A stretch of DNA of 64,000 nt from Pseudomaricurvus hydrocarbonicus (GTDB taxonomy: Bacteria > Pseudomonadota > Gammaproteobacteria > Pseudomonadales > Cellvibrionaceae): the NCBI RefSeq assembly GCF_011602365.1, contig NZ_JAAONZ010000003.1, positions 372,001 to 436,000 of the forward strand. The letters are read 5' to 3'. The translations under genes were made by a program, and so were the position numbers. The notes under the pieces were generated by a model. That model had not been told where the DNA came from. It saw only the letters and a program-made list of their open reading frames with translations, and made no database searches. Shown piece by piece: positions 55,477-63,674 of the stretch. The number at the start of each line of letters is the position of its first letter. The stretch's first letter is position 1.

Positions 55477-55702
55477 TTGATCTCTCTCGCTGAGACTATT
55501 TTATTCTATATTATGCTTTATGTTATAGAACCTGACTTCATAGTCTAGGCGATGAGAACGGTGGTAACTGTCATCAAGCTGACAAACTAATTACTCAATT
55601 GTGGGTAAACTGCCCAGCTTGCCCGATGTGTTGTCAGTTATTGACACCCGCAGTCGGTGATCTTGACAGCACCGCTGGCCCCGTCACAGGAGAGTTTCAT
55701 CT
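55477..55702. promoter_or_regulatory. Divergent operator region with two TGTCA-N-TGACA palindromes
   Basis: Between the dehydrogenase genes lie TGTCA-N6-TGACA (55569-55584) and TGTCA-N5-TGACA (55632-55646), centres 62 bp apart, about six helical turns. TATAGAACC (55524-55532) and an A/T-rich stretch lie near the minus-strand start. TTGACA at about 55662 could be a -35 for the plus-strand gene. Layout suggests a shared regulator. Confidence 0.55.
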
Positions 55703-57145
55703 ATGAATCAGTCGTTGAACTTCGATAATATAACGATCCCCCAGGAATTTACCGACACCTTTGCCGAGCAAAAGGCGTACTTTCGGGAGCACCGCAACCC
55801 CTCTTATCAGGAGCGGGTGGCTGACCTGAAAGCCCTGCACCGTATGCTGGTGGAAAACCGTGAGGCCCTGATCGAGGCGGTGAACAACGATTATGGCTGT
55901 CGCTCGCGGTTTGAGACCATTTTCACCGAGTTGCTGCTCAACCAGGAAGGTATTCTGGATACCATTAAGCACCTGAAAAAGTGGATGAAACCCCAGAAAC
56001 GCTCGCTGGACCCCACCCAGTACCCACTGGCCAAAGCCCGGGTGATTCCCCAGCCGCTGGGTGTGGTGGGCATTGTGGTGCCCTGGAATTTCCCCATTTC
56101 CATGGCGTTTGCCCCCCTGTCCGGTATTTTTGCGGCGGGTAACACGGCCATGATCAAAATGTCGGAAAATTCCAACCACCTGGCGCGGCTGTTTAAAGAG
56201 CTGGCCCCGCGCTATTTTGCCGCTGGCAAGCTGACTTTCTTTGAAGACGGTAATGGACGCGGTCCGGCGTTTACCAAGCTGCCCTTTGATCATCTGTTCT
56301 TTACCGGCTCGCCGGCGACGGCCAAGTCGGTGATGGCCAACTGTGCCCACAACCTGACCCCGGTGACCCTGGAGCTGGGCGGTAAATCGCCCGCCGTCGT
56401 CGACGCCAATTACAATCTGACCAAAGCGGCCGAGCGTATCATGTGGGTGAAAATGCTCAATGCTGGCCAGATCTGTACCAATGTGGACTATCTGTTCCTG
56501 CCCGAAGGCAAGGAAGAGGCGTTTGTCGAAGAAGCCCGACGTATCTGTAACGCTCGCTACCCCGACATCAACAACGGCGACTACACCGCGGTGATTGATC
56601 AGCGCTCTTACGACCGTCTGCAGGAAACCCTGGAAGACGCGCGCTCCAAGGGTGCACGCATCATCAACTTGTTTGAAGGTCAGCAGCCCGATGCCAGCCG
56701 CCGTATTTTCCCGCCACATGTGGTACTGGGTGCTACCGACGATATGCTGGTGATGCAGCGCGAAGTCTTCGGCCCGCTGTTGCCGGTGAAAACCTACCGC
56801 GACCGCTCGCAGGTGGTGGACTACATCGATGCGGGTCATCGTCCGTTGGCGTTCTACGTTTACACCGACGACAAGAAACTGGCCGATTGGTACATCGACA
56901 ACACCATGTCCGGTGGCGTCACGGTTAACGATGGCCTGATTCACGCCGGGGTGCACAGTCTGCCATTTGGGGGTGTGGGTAACAGTGGCATGGGCCACTA
57001 TCACGGCTACGAGGGTTTCACCACCTTCTCCAAGATGCGGCCGGTGTTCTACCAGGGCCCCATTCGCGCCCTTAACATGTTGATGCCTCCTTATGCTGGC
57101 AAGCCCACCAAATTGCTGAACATGATGCTGAAGATGAAAAGCTGA
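55703..57145 (+). CDS. calB: Coniferyl-aldehyde-dehydrogenase-like enzyme
   Basis: A 480-residue ALDH superfamily protein of the CalB type. E224 (VTLELGGKSPAVVD) and nucleophile C258 (AGQICTNVDYLFLP) are intact. Also seen are VGIVVPWNFPISMAFAPLSG, LFFTGSPATAKSVM and HSLPFGGVGNSGMGHYHG. CalB oxidises coniferyl aldehyde to ferulate and related enzymes take aliphatic aldehydes, so substrate is not certain. CAGGAGAGTTTCATCT precedes ATG 55703. Divergent from the PQQ alcohol dehydrogenase, giving a two-step alcohol to acid oxidation. Confidence 0.9.
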   Translation: MNQSLNFDNITIPQEFTDTFAEQKAYFREHRNPSYQERVADLKALHRMLVENREALIEAVNNDYGCRSRFETIFTELLLNQEGILDTIKHLKKWMKPQKRSLDPTQYPLAKARVIPQPLGVVGIVVPWNFPISMAFAPLSGIFAAGNTAMIKMSENSNHLARLFKELAPRYFAAGKLTFFEDGNGRGPAFTKLPFDHLFFTGSPATAKSVMANCAHNLTPVTLELGGKSPAVVDANYNLTKAAERIMWVKMLNAGQICTNVDYLFLPEGKEEAFVEEARRICNARYPDINNGDYTAVIDQRSYDRLQETLEDARSKGARIINLFEGQQPDASRRIFPPHVVLGATDDMLVMQREVFGPLLPVKTYRDRSQVVDYIDAGHRPLAFYVYTDDKKLADWYIDNTMSGGVTVNDGLIHAGVHSLPFGGVGNSGMGHYHGYEGFTTFSKMRPVFYQGPIRALNMLMPPYAGKPTKLLNMMLKMKS

Positions 57146-57206
57146 GGCCTAAACCGTTATATATTCAGTCTCGTTAATATATGCAGATCGAAGCACGGAG
57201 CGTGTG

Positions 57207-57908
57207 ATGCAGCGAATGTTTAAGCAAATCTTACAAGGACCGCTTACCCTGGGGCTGCTGGCAGCAGCTCTGTTGGGTTGTTCGGCAAGTCCGACAGCGA
57301 CTGTCGCCTCACCGGCATCGACGGCTCAAGCGCCGGTGATGCCGGTGGAGCAGGAGCCGCGTCACACCATTGTGTTTGAAAACGATCAGCTGCGGGTGTA
57401 TGACGTCAACCTGCAGCCGGGAGAAGAAACCGCTTTTCACGAGCATCGCAACGATCTGTTAACGGTGGTGTTGATCGCCTCAAAGGTGGCCAACCAAACC
57501 CTGGGCCAGGCGGAGAAAATTGATCAGGCGCCTTCGGGTGTGCTGGTTTACAGCCCTTATCAAACCCAGGGGCCGTTTCGTCACCGGGTTATGGCGTCCC
57601 AGGGTCAACCCTTCCATGTGTTGGGTATTGGCCTGAAAGGCGACAATCACGGTGCCGCTGAGGTGTTGCTGGGGCGACCCGATGAGCCGAGTTTTCGCTT
57701 TCCACAAGGCCAGGTGCAACGCCTGACTTTGGCGCCGGGGGCGATGGCCCAGGTGCAGGGGTTGATGATCGCGTTGGATGCAGGTCGGTTGAGCTCCAGT
57801 ACTTCAAGCCTTAGCCCCGGACATCTGTGGTGGCAGGAACCGGGCTCGCTCCGCAATCAGGGTGATGCGCCCATACGGTTACTGCAGCTGCAATTGGATC
57901 GTGAGTGA
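57207..57908 (+). CDS. Cupin-like lipoprotein
   Basis: About 233 residues. A lipoprotein signal (LTLGLLAAALLGC, lipobox LLGC) and a short Ala/Pro/Ser linker precede two similar beta-rich halves. The first, VFENDQLRVYDVNLQPGEET, AFHEHRNDLLTVVLIASKV, has a cupin-1 pattern with His ligands (FHEHRND). The second, VQRLTLAPGAMAQVQG, lacks clear ligands, so it looks like a bicupin with one degenerate site. ATG 57207 has GGAG 6 nt upstream; GTG 57204 is an alternative. It lies 61 bp after the calB-like gene and may belong to its transcript. Function unknown, possibly substrate or metal binding in the periplasm. Confidence 0.75.
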   Translation: MQRMFKQILQGPLTLGLLAAALLGCSASPTATVASPASTAQAPVMPVEQEPRHTIVFENDQLRVYDVNLQPGEETAFHEHRNDLLTVVLIASKVANQTLGQAEKIDQAPSGVLVYSPYQTQGPFRHRVMASQGQPFHVLGIGLKGDNHGAAEVLLGRPDEPSFRFPQGQVQRLTLAPGAMAQVQGLMIALDAGRLSSSTSSLSPGHLWWQEPGSLRNQGDAPIRLLQLQLDRE

Positions 57909-58399
57909 TTGCCAGGCTCTGTTAACCCAGGGGGTAAGCAGAGCTTGGTTGCAGGCATAAAGTTTGTCGCCGTGCCTTTATCAATTCGCTGCCGCCAATC
58001 ATGTTTTGTGTCAGCTCCGAGCGCTTTCATCAACACGGTCAAGCTGGACTTAACCGCTGCCGGTCAGGCCCCGATCGCCCACAATACCTGGTTTCAGTTC
58101 AGTTCAGTTCAGTTCTGTGAGGGGAGCCGTGCCATGCGCGCTGAGTGCGGCTTTGGGGCAGCCCGTTGCCAGGTTGCGGTCTCCGCCCTGAAAGTCTCCA
58201 GTCATGTTAATATGCCGTCAGTGGATGATTCGGCGAGCTTTAAAACCTGCTGTAATTAAAACCCCCGGTTAATTTCTTATCGCGCATGATCCCTTGTATG
58301 GTCTCGTTGGGGGCGGCCGCTGCCCGTCGATCCCCAGCCGTGAAACCGTTCATCACTGGCTTCTGTTGCCACTCTAATTTAAAGCGTTAGGCTCATACA
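57909..58399. other. Intergenic region with a pentamer repeat
   Basis: About 490 bp. Four TTCAG units lie at 58093-58112. A 116-codon frame (57909-58259) lacks a ribosome binding site and recognisable sequence, and is not accepted as a gene. Confidence 0.45.
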
Positions 58400-59632
58400 A
58401 TGTCCGACCCCTTGCCACACACGACTGGCTCTATCTTTCGCAAGCCCAATGTCATGCCTTACTTCCTGGCAATTTGTATGTCGACACTGGCCGGTTGGAT
58501 TGCCCGGTTCTTACTGGGTTGGCTGGCCTGGGATTTGACCCACTCGGCGATGTGGGTGGGGGTGACCAGTGCGTTGTTGCTGGCGCCCGCGTTTGTCTTG
58601 TCGCCTTTTTTCGGGGTGATGGCGGATCGCATCAATCCGCGCAATGGCCTGGTGATGACGTTACTGGGGCAAATGGCGGTGGGTGGCTTGGCGGTCTGCG
58701 CGCTAGTGACCGGTGGCTTTTCGCTGGTTTGGCTGCTGGGGTTGGCGGTGTTGTTTGGCACGATATCTGCCGCCAATACGCCGCTGCGGTTTTCCCTGGT
58801 GCCGCAATTGGTGGCACGGGATGATTTGCACAAGGTCATTGCCACTACCGCTGTCATTTTCAACACCTCCCGCATCGTCGGGCCGGCTTTGGGCGGGACG
58901 TTAATTGTTCATGCCTCGGTGATGATGGCGTTTGTGCTGGTTTCGATCTTGTTTTTAGGCGCGGTGTTGTCCATGTCCCGACTCACCCGTTTGCGACCCC
59001 AGAGGCGGGCAGAGGGCAGTGGTGTACTCACCCAATTGGGCGAAGGTTTGCGCTTTACCCTGTCACATATGGACATTCGGATGGTGCTGATGCTGACCCT
59101 GGTGAATGCCTTGCTGGGGCGCACCGTGTTGGAAATGTTGCCGGCCTTATCGGGAAAGTTGCTGGATGGGCAGGCCACGACCCTGGCGATGTTAACGATG
59201 TCGGCGGGCATCGGTTCTATCCTCAGCGGCCTTTTGTTGGCTCGGGTGAAAGGGGGAGAGCACACCATGCTGCGTTTGCTGTTTTTCAGTTTGATGAGTG
59301 CGGCAGTGGTGTTGTCGGGGTTCTACTGGGCTCGCAGTCTGGTGCCGGTGATGGCGGTGATTTTTTATCTCAGCCTGGCGACGACCATGAGCGGTACCTG
59401 CAGTCAGGCGATTTTACAGCTGCTGGTGGCGGATGAGTTCCGGGGGCGAGTCATGAGCCTGTGGGCGGTGTTTTCGATGGGCGCGCCGGCGCTGGGCAGC
59501 CTGTTGATGGGGCTGGTGGTTGAGTGGGTGGGCTTTGTGCCGGGCTTGCTTGGGTTCGCCGGGATGGCGTTGCTGATGACCTTGGGGTTGTGGCGAGTAA
59601 AGCGCCAGCAGACCCAGGCTGCGCTTCTGTGA
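58400..59632 (+). CDS. MFS transporter (EntS/TetA-like exporter group)
   Basis: A 410-residue inner-membrane protein with about 12 helices. MSTLAGWIARFLLGWLAWDL (helix 1), the cytoplasmic motif GVMADRINPRNGLVM between helices 2 and 3 (motif A, GxxxDRxxxR), SAANTPLRFSLVPQLVARDD and FRGRVMSLWAVFSMGAPALG at the equivalent place in the second half are those of the DHA3/EntS-like exporters for small molecules such as siderophores or drugs. No siderophore genes are adjacent. Transcribed alone. The roughly 490-bp region upstream has no clear promoter. Confidence 0.88.
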   Translation: MSDPLPHTTGSIFRKPNVMPYFLAICMSTLAGWIARFLLGWLAWDLTHSAMWVGVTSALLLAPAFVLSPFFGVMADRINPRNGLVMTLLGQMAVGGLAVCALVTGGFSLVWLLGLAVLFGTISAANTPLRFSLVPQLVARDDLHKVIATTAVIFNTSRIVGPALGGTLIVHASVMMAFVLVSILFLGAVLSMSRLTRLRPQRRAEGSGVLTQLGEGLRFTLSHMDIRMVLMLTLVNALLGRTVLEMLPALSGKLLDGQATTLAMLTMSAGIGSILSGLLLARVKGGEHTMLRLLFFSLMSAAVVLSGFYWARSLVPVMAVIFYLSLATTMSGTCSQAILQLLVADEFRGRVMSLWAVFSMGAPALGSLLMGLVVEWVGFVPGLLGFAGMALLMTLGLWRVKRQQTQAALL

Positions 59633-59848
59633 ACATGCTCCAGTAACAGATTCTATTCCCCAGCCAGGGGCAACGTGCGCAGTCAATGCTGAATGGTGCG
59701 CAGCCAACGGCTAATAATAAAGTGGATCTAACTTCTTTCAAACTTGAGCTTCATCAAGAACTCATTCTCTGAACTAATGCACTTTAAAAATAGGGAGGAG
59801 TTGGGAGCAATCTCAGTTGCCAAACTATCCACTGGGTCAGAGGTGACT

Positions 59849-60382
59849 ATGAATATTTTGATGAGATTGATGTGGACTGTAACGCTGATGCTGTCTGCGG
59901 CTCTGGTGTCGGGGAGTCCGCAACAGGGAACCTCACAAAAAGGAATGTCTCAAACGGGCGCCGCCCAATATGGCACTGCTCAACACGGTGTCATGATGGG
60001 CGATCGCGGCACACAAGGTTACGGCAAGCCAGGTTACGAGATGCAGGGCAGCATGATGAACCATGAGCAGAAGCTCGCGATGCGTAAGCAAATGCAAACA
60101 ATGCAGGAGACCATGGAGCGTATCCGCAAGGAACAAGACCCTAAAAAGCGTCAGGCGCTGATGCAAAAACACTCGGCGCAAATTACCCAAAGCCTGCATA
60201 TGATGAATATGATGCCGGACAAAAGCGGCACCATGACCCGGCAGGAAATGCAAAACATGATGAGAAGCATGAATCAAGGCATGGGGGCAATGAATGAGCA
60301 CATGGGCATGATGCAGATGCTGATGGGGCAGATGATGGAACACGAATCGCTGCAAAAACAAGAGCGCATGGGGGAGCCGTAA
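59849..60382 (+). CDS. Methionine-rich periplasmic protein
   Basis: About 177 residues, 34 of them methionine. A signal peptide (MRLMWTVTLMLSAALVSG) precedes a Gln/Gly-rich segment and then a helical region with dense Met motifs: QKLAMRKQMQTMQETMERI, HMMNMMPDKSG and MGMMQMLMGQMMEHE. Such Met and His clusters bind Cu(I) or Ag(I) in other periplasmic proteins, and Met can also act as an oxidant sink. No family recognised. The start at 59849 has GAGGTGACT upstream; an in-frame ATG at 59744 would hide the signal peptide. No copper ATPase or oxidase gene is adjacent. Confidence 0.75.
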   Translation: MNILMRLMWTVTLMLSAALVSGSPQQGTSQKGMSQTGAAQYGTAQHGVMMGDRGTQGYGKPGYEMQGSMMNHEQKLAMRKQMQTMQETMERIRKEQDPKKRQALMQKHSAQITQSLHMMNMMPDKSGTMTRQEMQNMMRSMNQGMGAMNEHMGMMQMLMGQMMEHESLQKQERMGEP

Positions 60383-60476
60383 CCGCTTTGCCGGAGCAAC
60401 ATCTGCGGCGCGGTGGTGACCTGTATCTGAGTCCAAGGTGGTTGCCAGCGGTTGTGCTGATCCGAAGGGGGTTGTC

Positions 60477-60842
60477 ATGATTGAAGTTCTGAACGATTTT
60501 CCCGATAACGTGGTCGCCGTTGCCTGTCAGGGGCATGTGACACGTCACGACTACGAAGCCGTTCTCATCCCGGCCGTGGAAAACGCCTTGCAGCGGCATC
60601 GTAAGATTCGTCTTTTTTATCACATAAAAGAGAGCTTTGAAGGGGTCGATGCCAGTGCTGTCTGGGAAGATTTCAAGATCGGGATTGAACACCTGTTGCG
60701 GTGGGAGCGTATCGCCGTCATCACCGATGTACGCTGGATCGTGCACACCATCAAGGCGTTCAGTTTTGTGTTGCCTGGTGACGTCCGGGTCTTTCCCGGC
60801 GTGCAGGCGCAGTCTGCGTACGAGTGGATTGTCGCGGACTGA
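60477..60842 (+). CDS. SpoIIAA-like (STAS-related) protein
   Basis: A 121-residue cytosolic protein of the SpoIIAA-like family. MIEVLNDFPDNVVAVACQGH, a central RHRKIRLFYHIKESFEGVDA and GIEHLLRWERIAVITDVRWI match the family pattern, an alpha/beta fold related to STAS domains. Members have no defined function; several are linked to membrane or stress responses. No Ser/Thr phosphorylation site as in SpoIIAA is evident. ATG 60477 follows CGAAGGGGGTTGTC. An in-frame GTG at 60438 is unlikely. It is 94 bp after the Met-rich gene. Confidence 0.85.
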   Translation: MIEVLNDFPDNVVAVACQGHVTRHDYEAVLIPAVENALQRHRKIRLFYHIKESFEGVDASAVWEDFKIGIEHLLRWERIAVITDVRWIVHTIKAFSFVLPGDVRVFPGVQAQSAYEWIVAD

Positions 60843-61099
60843 AGTGCCGCTTAATGTCGTTGAAATTGCCGGTGATCCGCCGACAAGTGAGGGACAAACC
60901 GTCAGCACCTTTTCTGCGGCAGCTATACTGGTATGAGCAATAGCCGATTTCCAGCGATTGATGAATGGCATGGTGAACTTTCCAAAAAAACCAGCCGGTG
61001 AATGCGCTGAACACCGGACGCATTGCGCGCGTAGTTAAGATCCTGCAGGCTTCGGGAAACTGTCTCGGGGCCATTGACGAAGACCGTGGGGACAGAGCG

Positions 61100-62116
61100 A
61101 TGTCGGTAACTCAGGAACTGCAAGACACGATTAATGATCTGGTCGATGGCCGGCGCGGCATCCTCGCCGCCGATGAGAGCAGCGGCACGATCAGTAAACG
61201 CTTTGCGGCCGTCGGGGTGGAATCCAGTGAGGAGAGCCATCGGGATTACCGGTCCTTGCTGTTGTCCACCGCCGGGCTGGGTGAATTTATTGCCGGTGTG
61301 ATTTTGTTTGAGGAGACCCTGGGGCAAACCGATGACCGCGGCTCGCCGCTGCCTGACGTCGCTTCGGCACAGGGCATTGTTCCTGGCATCAAGGTCGACA
61401 AGGGCAAAGGACCTCTGCCAGGCGCCCCTGGCGACTTGATTACCTACGGTCTGGATGGTCTGACCGAACGGCTGGACGGTTATAAACAACAGGGCGCACG
61501 CTTTGCCAAGTGGCGGGAAGTGTATCCGATAACCGGCCACAACCCGACGCCACTCGGGCTGACGGCCAATGCAGAAATGCTCGCCAGGTACGCTGCCGTT
61601 TGCCAGGCGGTGGGCGTGGTACCGATTGTTGAGCCGGAGGTCTTGATCGATGGCGAGCACAGTATCGAACGCAGTGCCGCCGTCAACGAACAGGTCTGGC
61701 AATCGGTGTTTGATGCCTTACACCGTCACGGTGTTGTGTTGGAGAAGATGCTGCTCAAGCCGAGTATGGTCACGCCGGGCAAGGTTTCGGGCAAGGCCGC
61801 GCCGGAGCAGGTCGCCGAAATGACGCTGCAGGTCCTGCGGCGAGCGGTGCCTGCGGCGGTTCCCAGTATTAATTTCCTGTCCGGGGGGCAGACCCCTGAA
61901 GAGGCCACTGCCAACCTGAATGCACTGAATGTGATCCGTGACCGGGCACCCTGGCAGCTCAGTTTTTCGTTTGCCCGCGCCTTGCAGGAACCGGCGTTGT
62001 CGACGTGGCGTGGCAAGGCGGAAAATAGCGCAGCCACGCAAGCGATTTTTCTGAAACGAGCCCGCCTGAATCATTTGGCTATGCAGGGCCAGTATCGGGC
62101 CTCCATGGAAGAATAA
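61100..62116 (+). CDS. Class I fructose-bisphosphate aldolase
   Basis: A 338-residue class I (Schiff-base) aldolase of eukaryotic type. LVDGRRGILAADESSGTISKRF (about 13-34), the substrate site YRSLLLSTAGLGEFIAGVILFEETL, GIVPGIKVDKG, and the Schiff-base lysine in VLEKMLLKPSMVTPG are conserved, as is NFLSGGQTPEEATANLNALN. It splits fructose-1,6-bisphosphate to two trioses without metal. ATG 61100 follows GGGGACAGAGCG; upstream in-frame codons to 60998 are not conserved. No other glycolytic gene is next to it, though an alpha-glucan phosphorylase lies 1.6 kb further. Confidence 0.95.
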   Translation: MSVTQELQDTINDLVDGRRGILAADESSGTISKRFAAVGVESSEESHRDYRSLLLSTAGLGEFIAGVILFEETLGQTDDRGSPLPDVASAQGIVPGIKVDKGKGPLPGAPGDLITYGLDGLTERLDGYKQQGARFAKWREVYPITGHNPTPLGLTANAEMLARYAAVCQAVGVVPIVEPEVLIDGEHSIERSAAVNEQVWQSVFDALHRHGVVLEKMLLKPSMVTPGKVSGKAAPEQVAEMTLQVLRRAVPAAVPSINFLSGGQTPEEATANLNALNVIRDRAPWQLSFSFARALQEPALSTWRGKAENSAATQAIFLKRARLNHLAMQGQYRASMEE

Positions 62117-62515
62117 GGCGCCAGGCACCCACCAGGTGTCTCTGACACACATTGGCTTGGCATGCGTTGTTGGCCATGTGGTGACGATGGCACACTCGCT
62201 GTGCCGAGGCTGGGCGACCAGCCTCCCCGCTGAAATAGACAATCTGTCTGATGCCCGTTGAAACTCAGTCTGAATGTTTTTTGCTCTGACCTGTGTCATT
62301 TTCTCTGACCAGTGTAGTTTGCTGTGCCAGTTGGTGGCCTTGTTTGGTCTTGAAACAGCTAAACGCCTCCGTGACATCAAAGTGTGGGCAAGTTTGAACG
62401 TGATGTTGCCAACTCGGTACCCTCGTGAAAACTCATAAAATTACGTAGATGTACTTATTGTCAAAGGTTTTGCATGGGCTATAAATAGGTACTGACATAC
62501 GGTGCTTGGGATTAC
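62117..62515. other. Intergenic region upstream of the FNR-type regulator
   Basis: About 400 bp without a supported gene. It contains the promoter at 62458-62485 and no clear repeat. Confidence 0.5.
62458..62485 (+). promoter_or_regulatory. Predicted sigma-70 promoter of the FNR-type gene
   Basis: TTGTCA (62458-62463), 16-nt spacer, TATAAA (62480-62485). Transcription would start near 62492, 24 nt before the ATG at 62516, which supports that start. Confidence 0.65.
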
Positions 62516-63610
62516 ATGGTGATGTACGCAAAAAAATGTCGACTATCCTTGAGGTTCGGGGCAGAGGTTTTACTGGATGGTGAGAAAATTTGGCTTGCGC
62601 CCGTCGAGGTATTCAATATTGCCGAGCCTGAAGAGCTACGGGAAAAAAATAGCGGGTCGGAGGTGCCAGTACTGCAGTGGAGTTCGAAACAGGTCAATGG
62701 GTACCTCTGCAGCCTTAACAACTCAATACGCGAGTTGAAGAAAAATCATTGCGCTTCTTTGTCGTTGTCGGCTGCGGGTTTAACGTCAGGCCCTGATTTA
62801 ACGTCGGAGCCTGGCTTAAAAAACTCCGCGGGGTTCATGACAGAGGATTCAACACAGTTACTGTTGTCACAGCCTGAAGGTCCGCGGCCAAGTGTGTTCT
62901 GTGAGGATTGCAGTGTTCGCAAGACCTGTGTTCTGAGTCAGGCCTGTATCAATGCTGAAATCGCCCGTGTGATGAGGCGACCGAAGCCGATACACAAAGG
63001 CCATCGTCTGTTTATTCAGGGTGACAAATTTGACACCTTTTATCTGGTCAAGTCCGGTTCGTTTAAATCAACCATGATTGATAATGAGGGCAACAGCCAG
63101 GTTGTCAGCTTTCAATTCCCTCAGGATATATTGGGTTATGACGGCATGCAGTCGGGGAAGCATGTCTACGAAGTCGAGGCGTTGGAAACCTCAAGTATTT
63201 GTGCGTTGTCGTTTCCTGCGCTAAAAAGAATATCCAGTGAATCTTCTTCCGGATTATTACACCAGTTAATGGCTGAAGTGTCGGGGATGATCATCAAGGA
63301 AAGTAAAGTGGTCATGGTGTTGGCGCGTATGCATTCTGAGCAGCGGCTGGCCAGCTTTTTACTGGAAACTTCCGACCGGATGGTGGAGTGCGGTCTTTCT
63401 GGTCGTGAGTTTAAACTCAGCATGCAGCGTTACGATATCGCCAATTATCTGGGGCTGGCGGTAGAAACTGTGAGTCGATTGTTTCGACACATGGAGGAAG
63501 AGGGGATTATTCATGCTCAGCGTCACTGGGTCCAGATACTCGACATGGAGAAATTGAAGCGCATTAAAGCCGCTGAGTACAAGTTTTCCGGTGTTAGCAA
63601 GGCCGTCTGA
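62516..63610 (+). CDS. FNR-type Crp/Fnr regulator with N-terminal extension
   Basis: A 364-residue frame. From about residue 108 it is a complete FNR/ANR protein: FCEDCSVRKTC gives the C-x2-C-x5-C [4Fe-4S] ligands (C129, C132, C138), with a fourth Cys in SSICALSF. The cyclic-nucleotide-like beta roll has KGHRLFIQGDKFDTFYLVKS, and the HTH DIANYLGLAVETVSRLFRHM has the Glu-Ser-Arg contacts for TTGAT half-sites. It would dimerise and regulate under low oxygen. An ATG at 62837 gives a standard-size FNR (257 residues). The extra 107 residues are open without stops and the promoter fits the long form, but they match no domain I know. Confidence 0.85.
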   Translation: MVMYAKKCRLSLRFGAEVLLDGEKIWLAPVEVFNIAEPEELREKNSGSEVPVLQWSSKQVNGYLCSLNNSIRELKKNHCASLSLSAAGLTSGPDLTSEPGLKNSAGFMTEDSTQLLLSQPEGPRPSVFCEDCSVRKTCVLSQACINAEIARVMRRPKPIHKGHRLFIQGDKFDTFYLVKSGSFKSTMIDNEGNSQVVSFQFPQDILGYDGMQSGKHVYEVEALETSSICALSFPALKRISSESSSGLLHQLMAEVSGMIIKESKVVMVLARMHSEQRLASFLLETSDRMVECGLSGREFKLSMQRYDIANYLGLAVETVSRLFRHMEEEGIIHAQRHWVQILDMEKLKRIKAAEYKFSGVSKAV

Positions 63611-63674
63611 CGTTGCATTGTTCTGTTCTGTCCTATTCGGGGCGGGTTTGCGAACTGTTAATCGCGTTGCGTTA

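Noticed and set aside
53995-57004. Long frames (438 and 435 codons) antisense to the PQQ dehydrogenase and the calB-like gene.
   Set aside because: Codon-bias shadows; no start context and no recognisable domains.
58093-58112. TTCAG pentamer run as a phase-variable switch.
   Set aside because: It lies about 290 bp upstream of the next start codon, not within a coding frame or core promoter, so switching is not supported.
57909-58259. Plus-strand 116-codon frame after the cupin lipoprotein.
   Set aside because: Directly abuts the previous stop, contains the pentamer repeat, no ribosome binding site or recognisable sequence.
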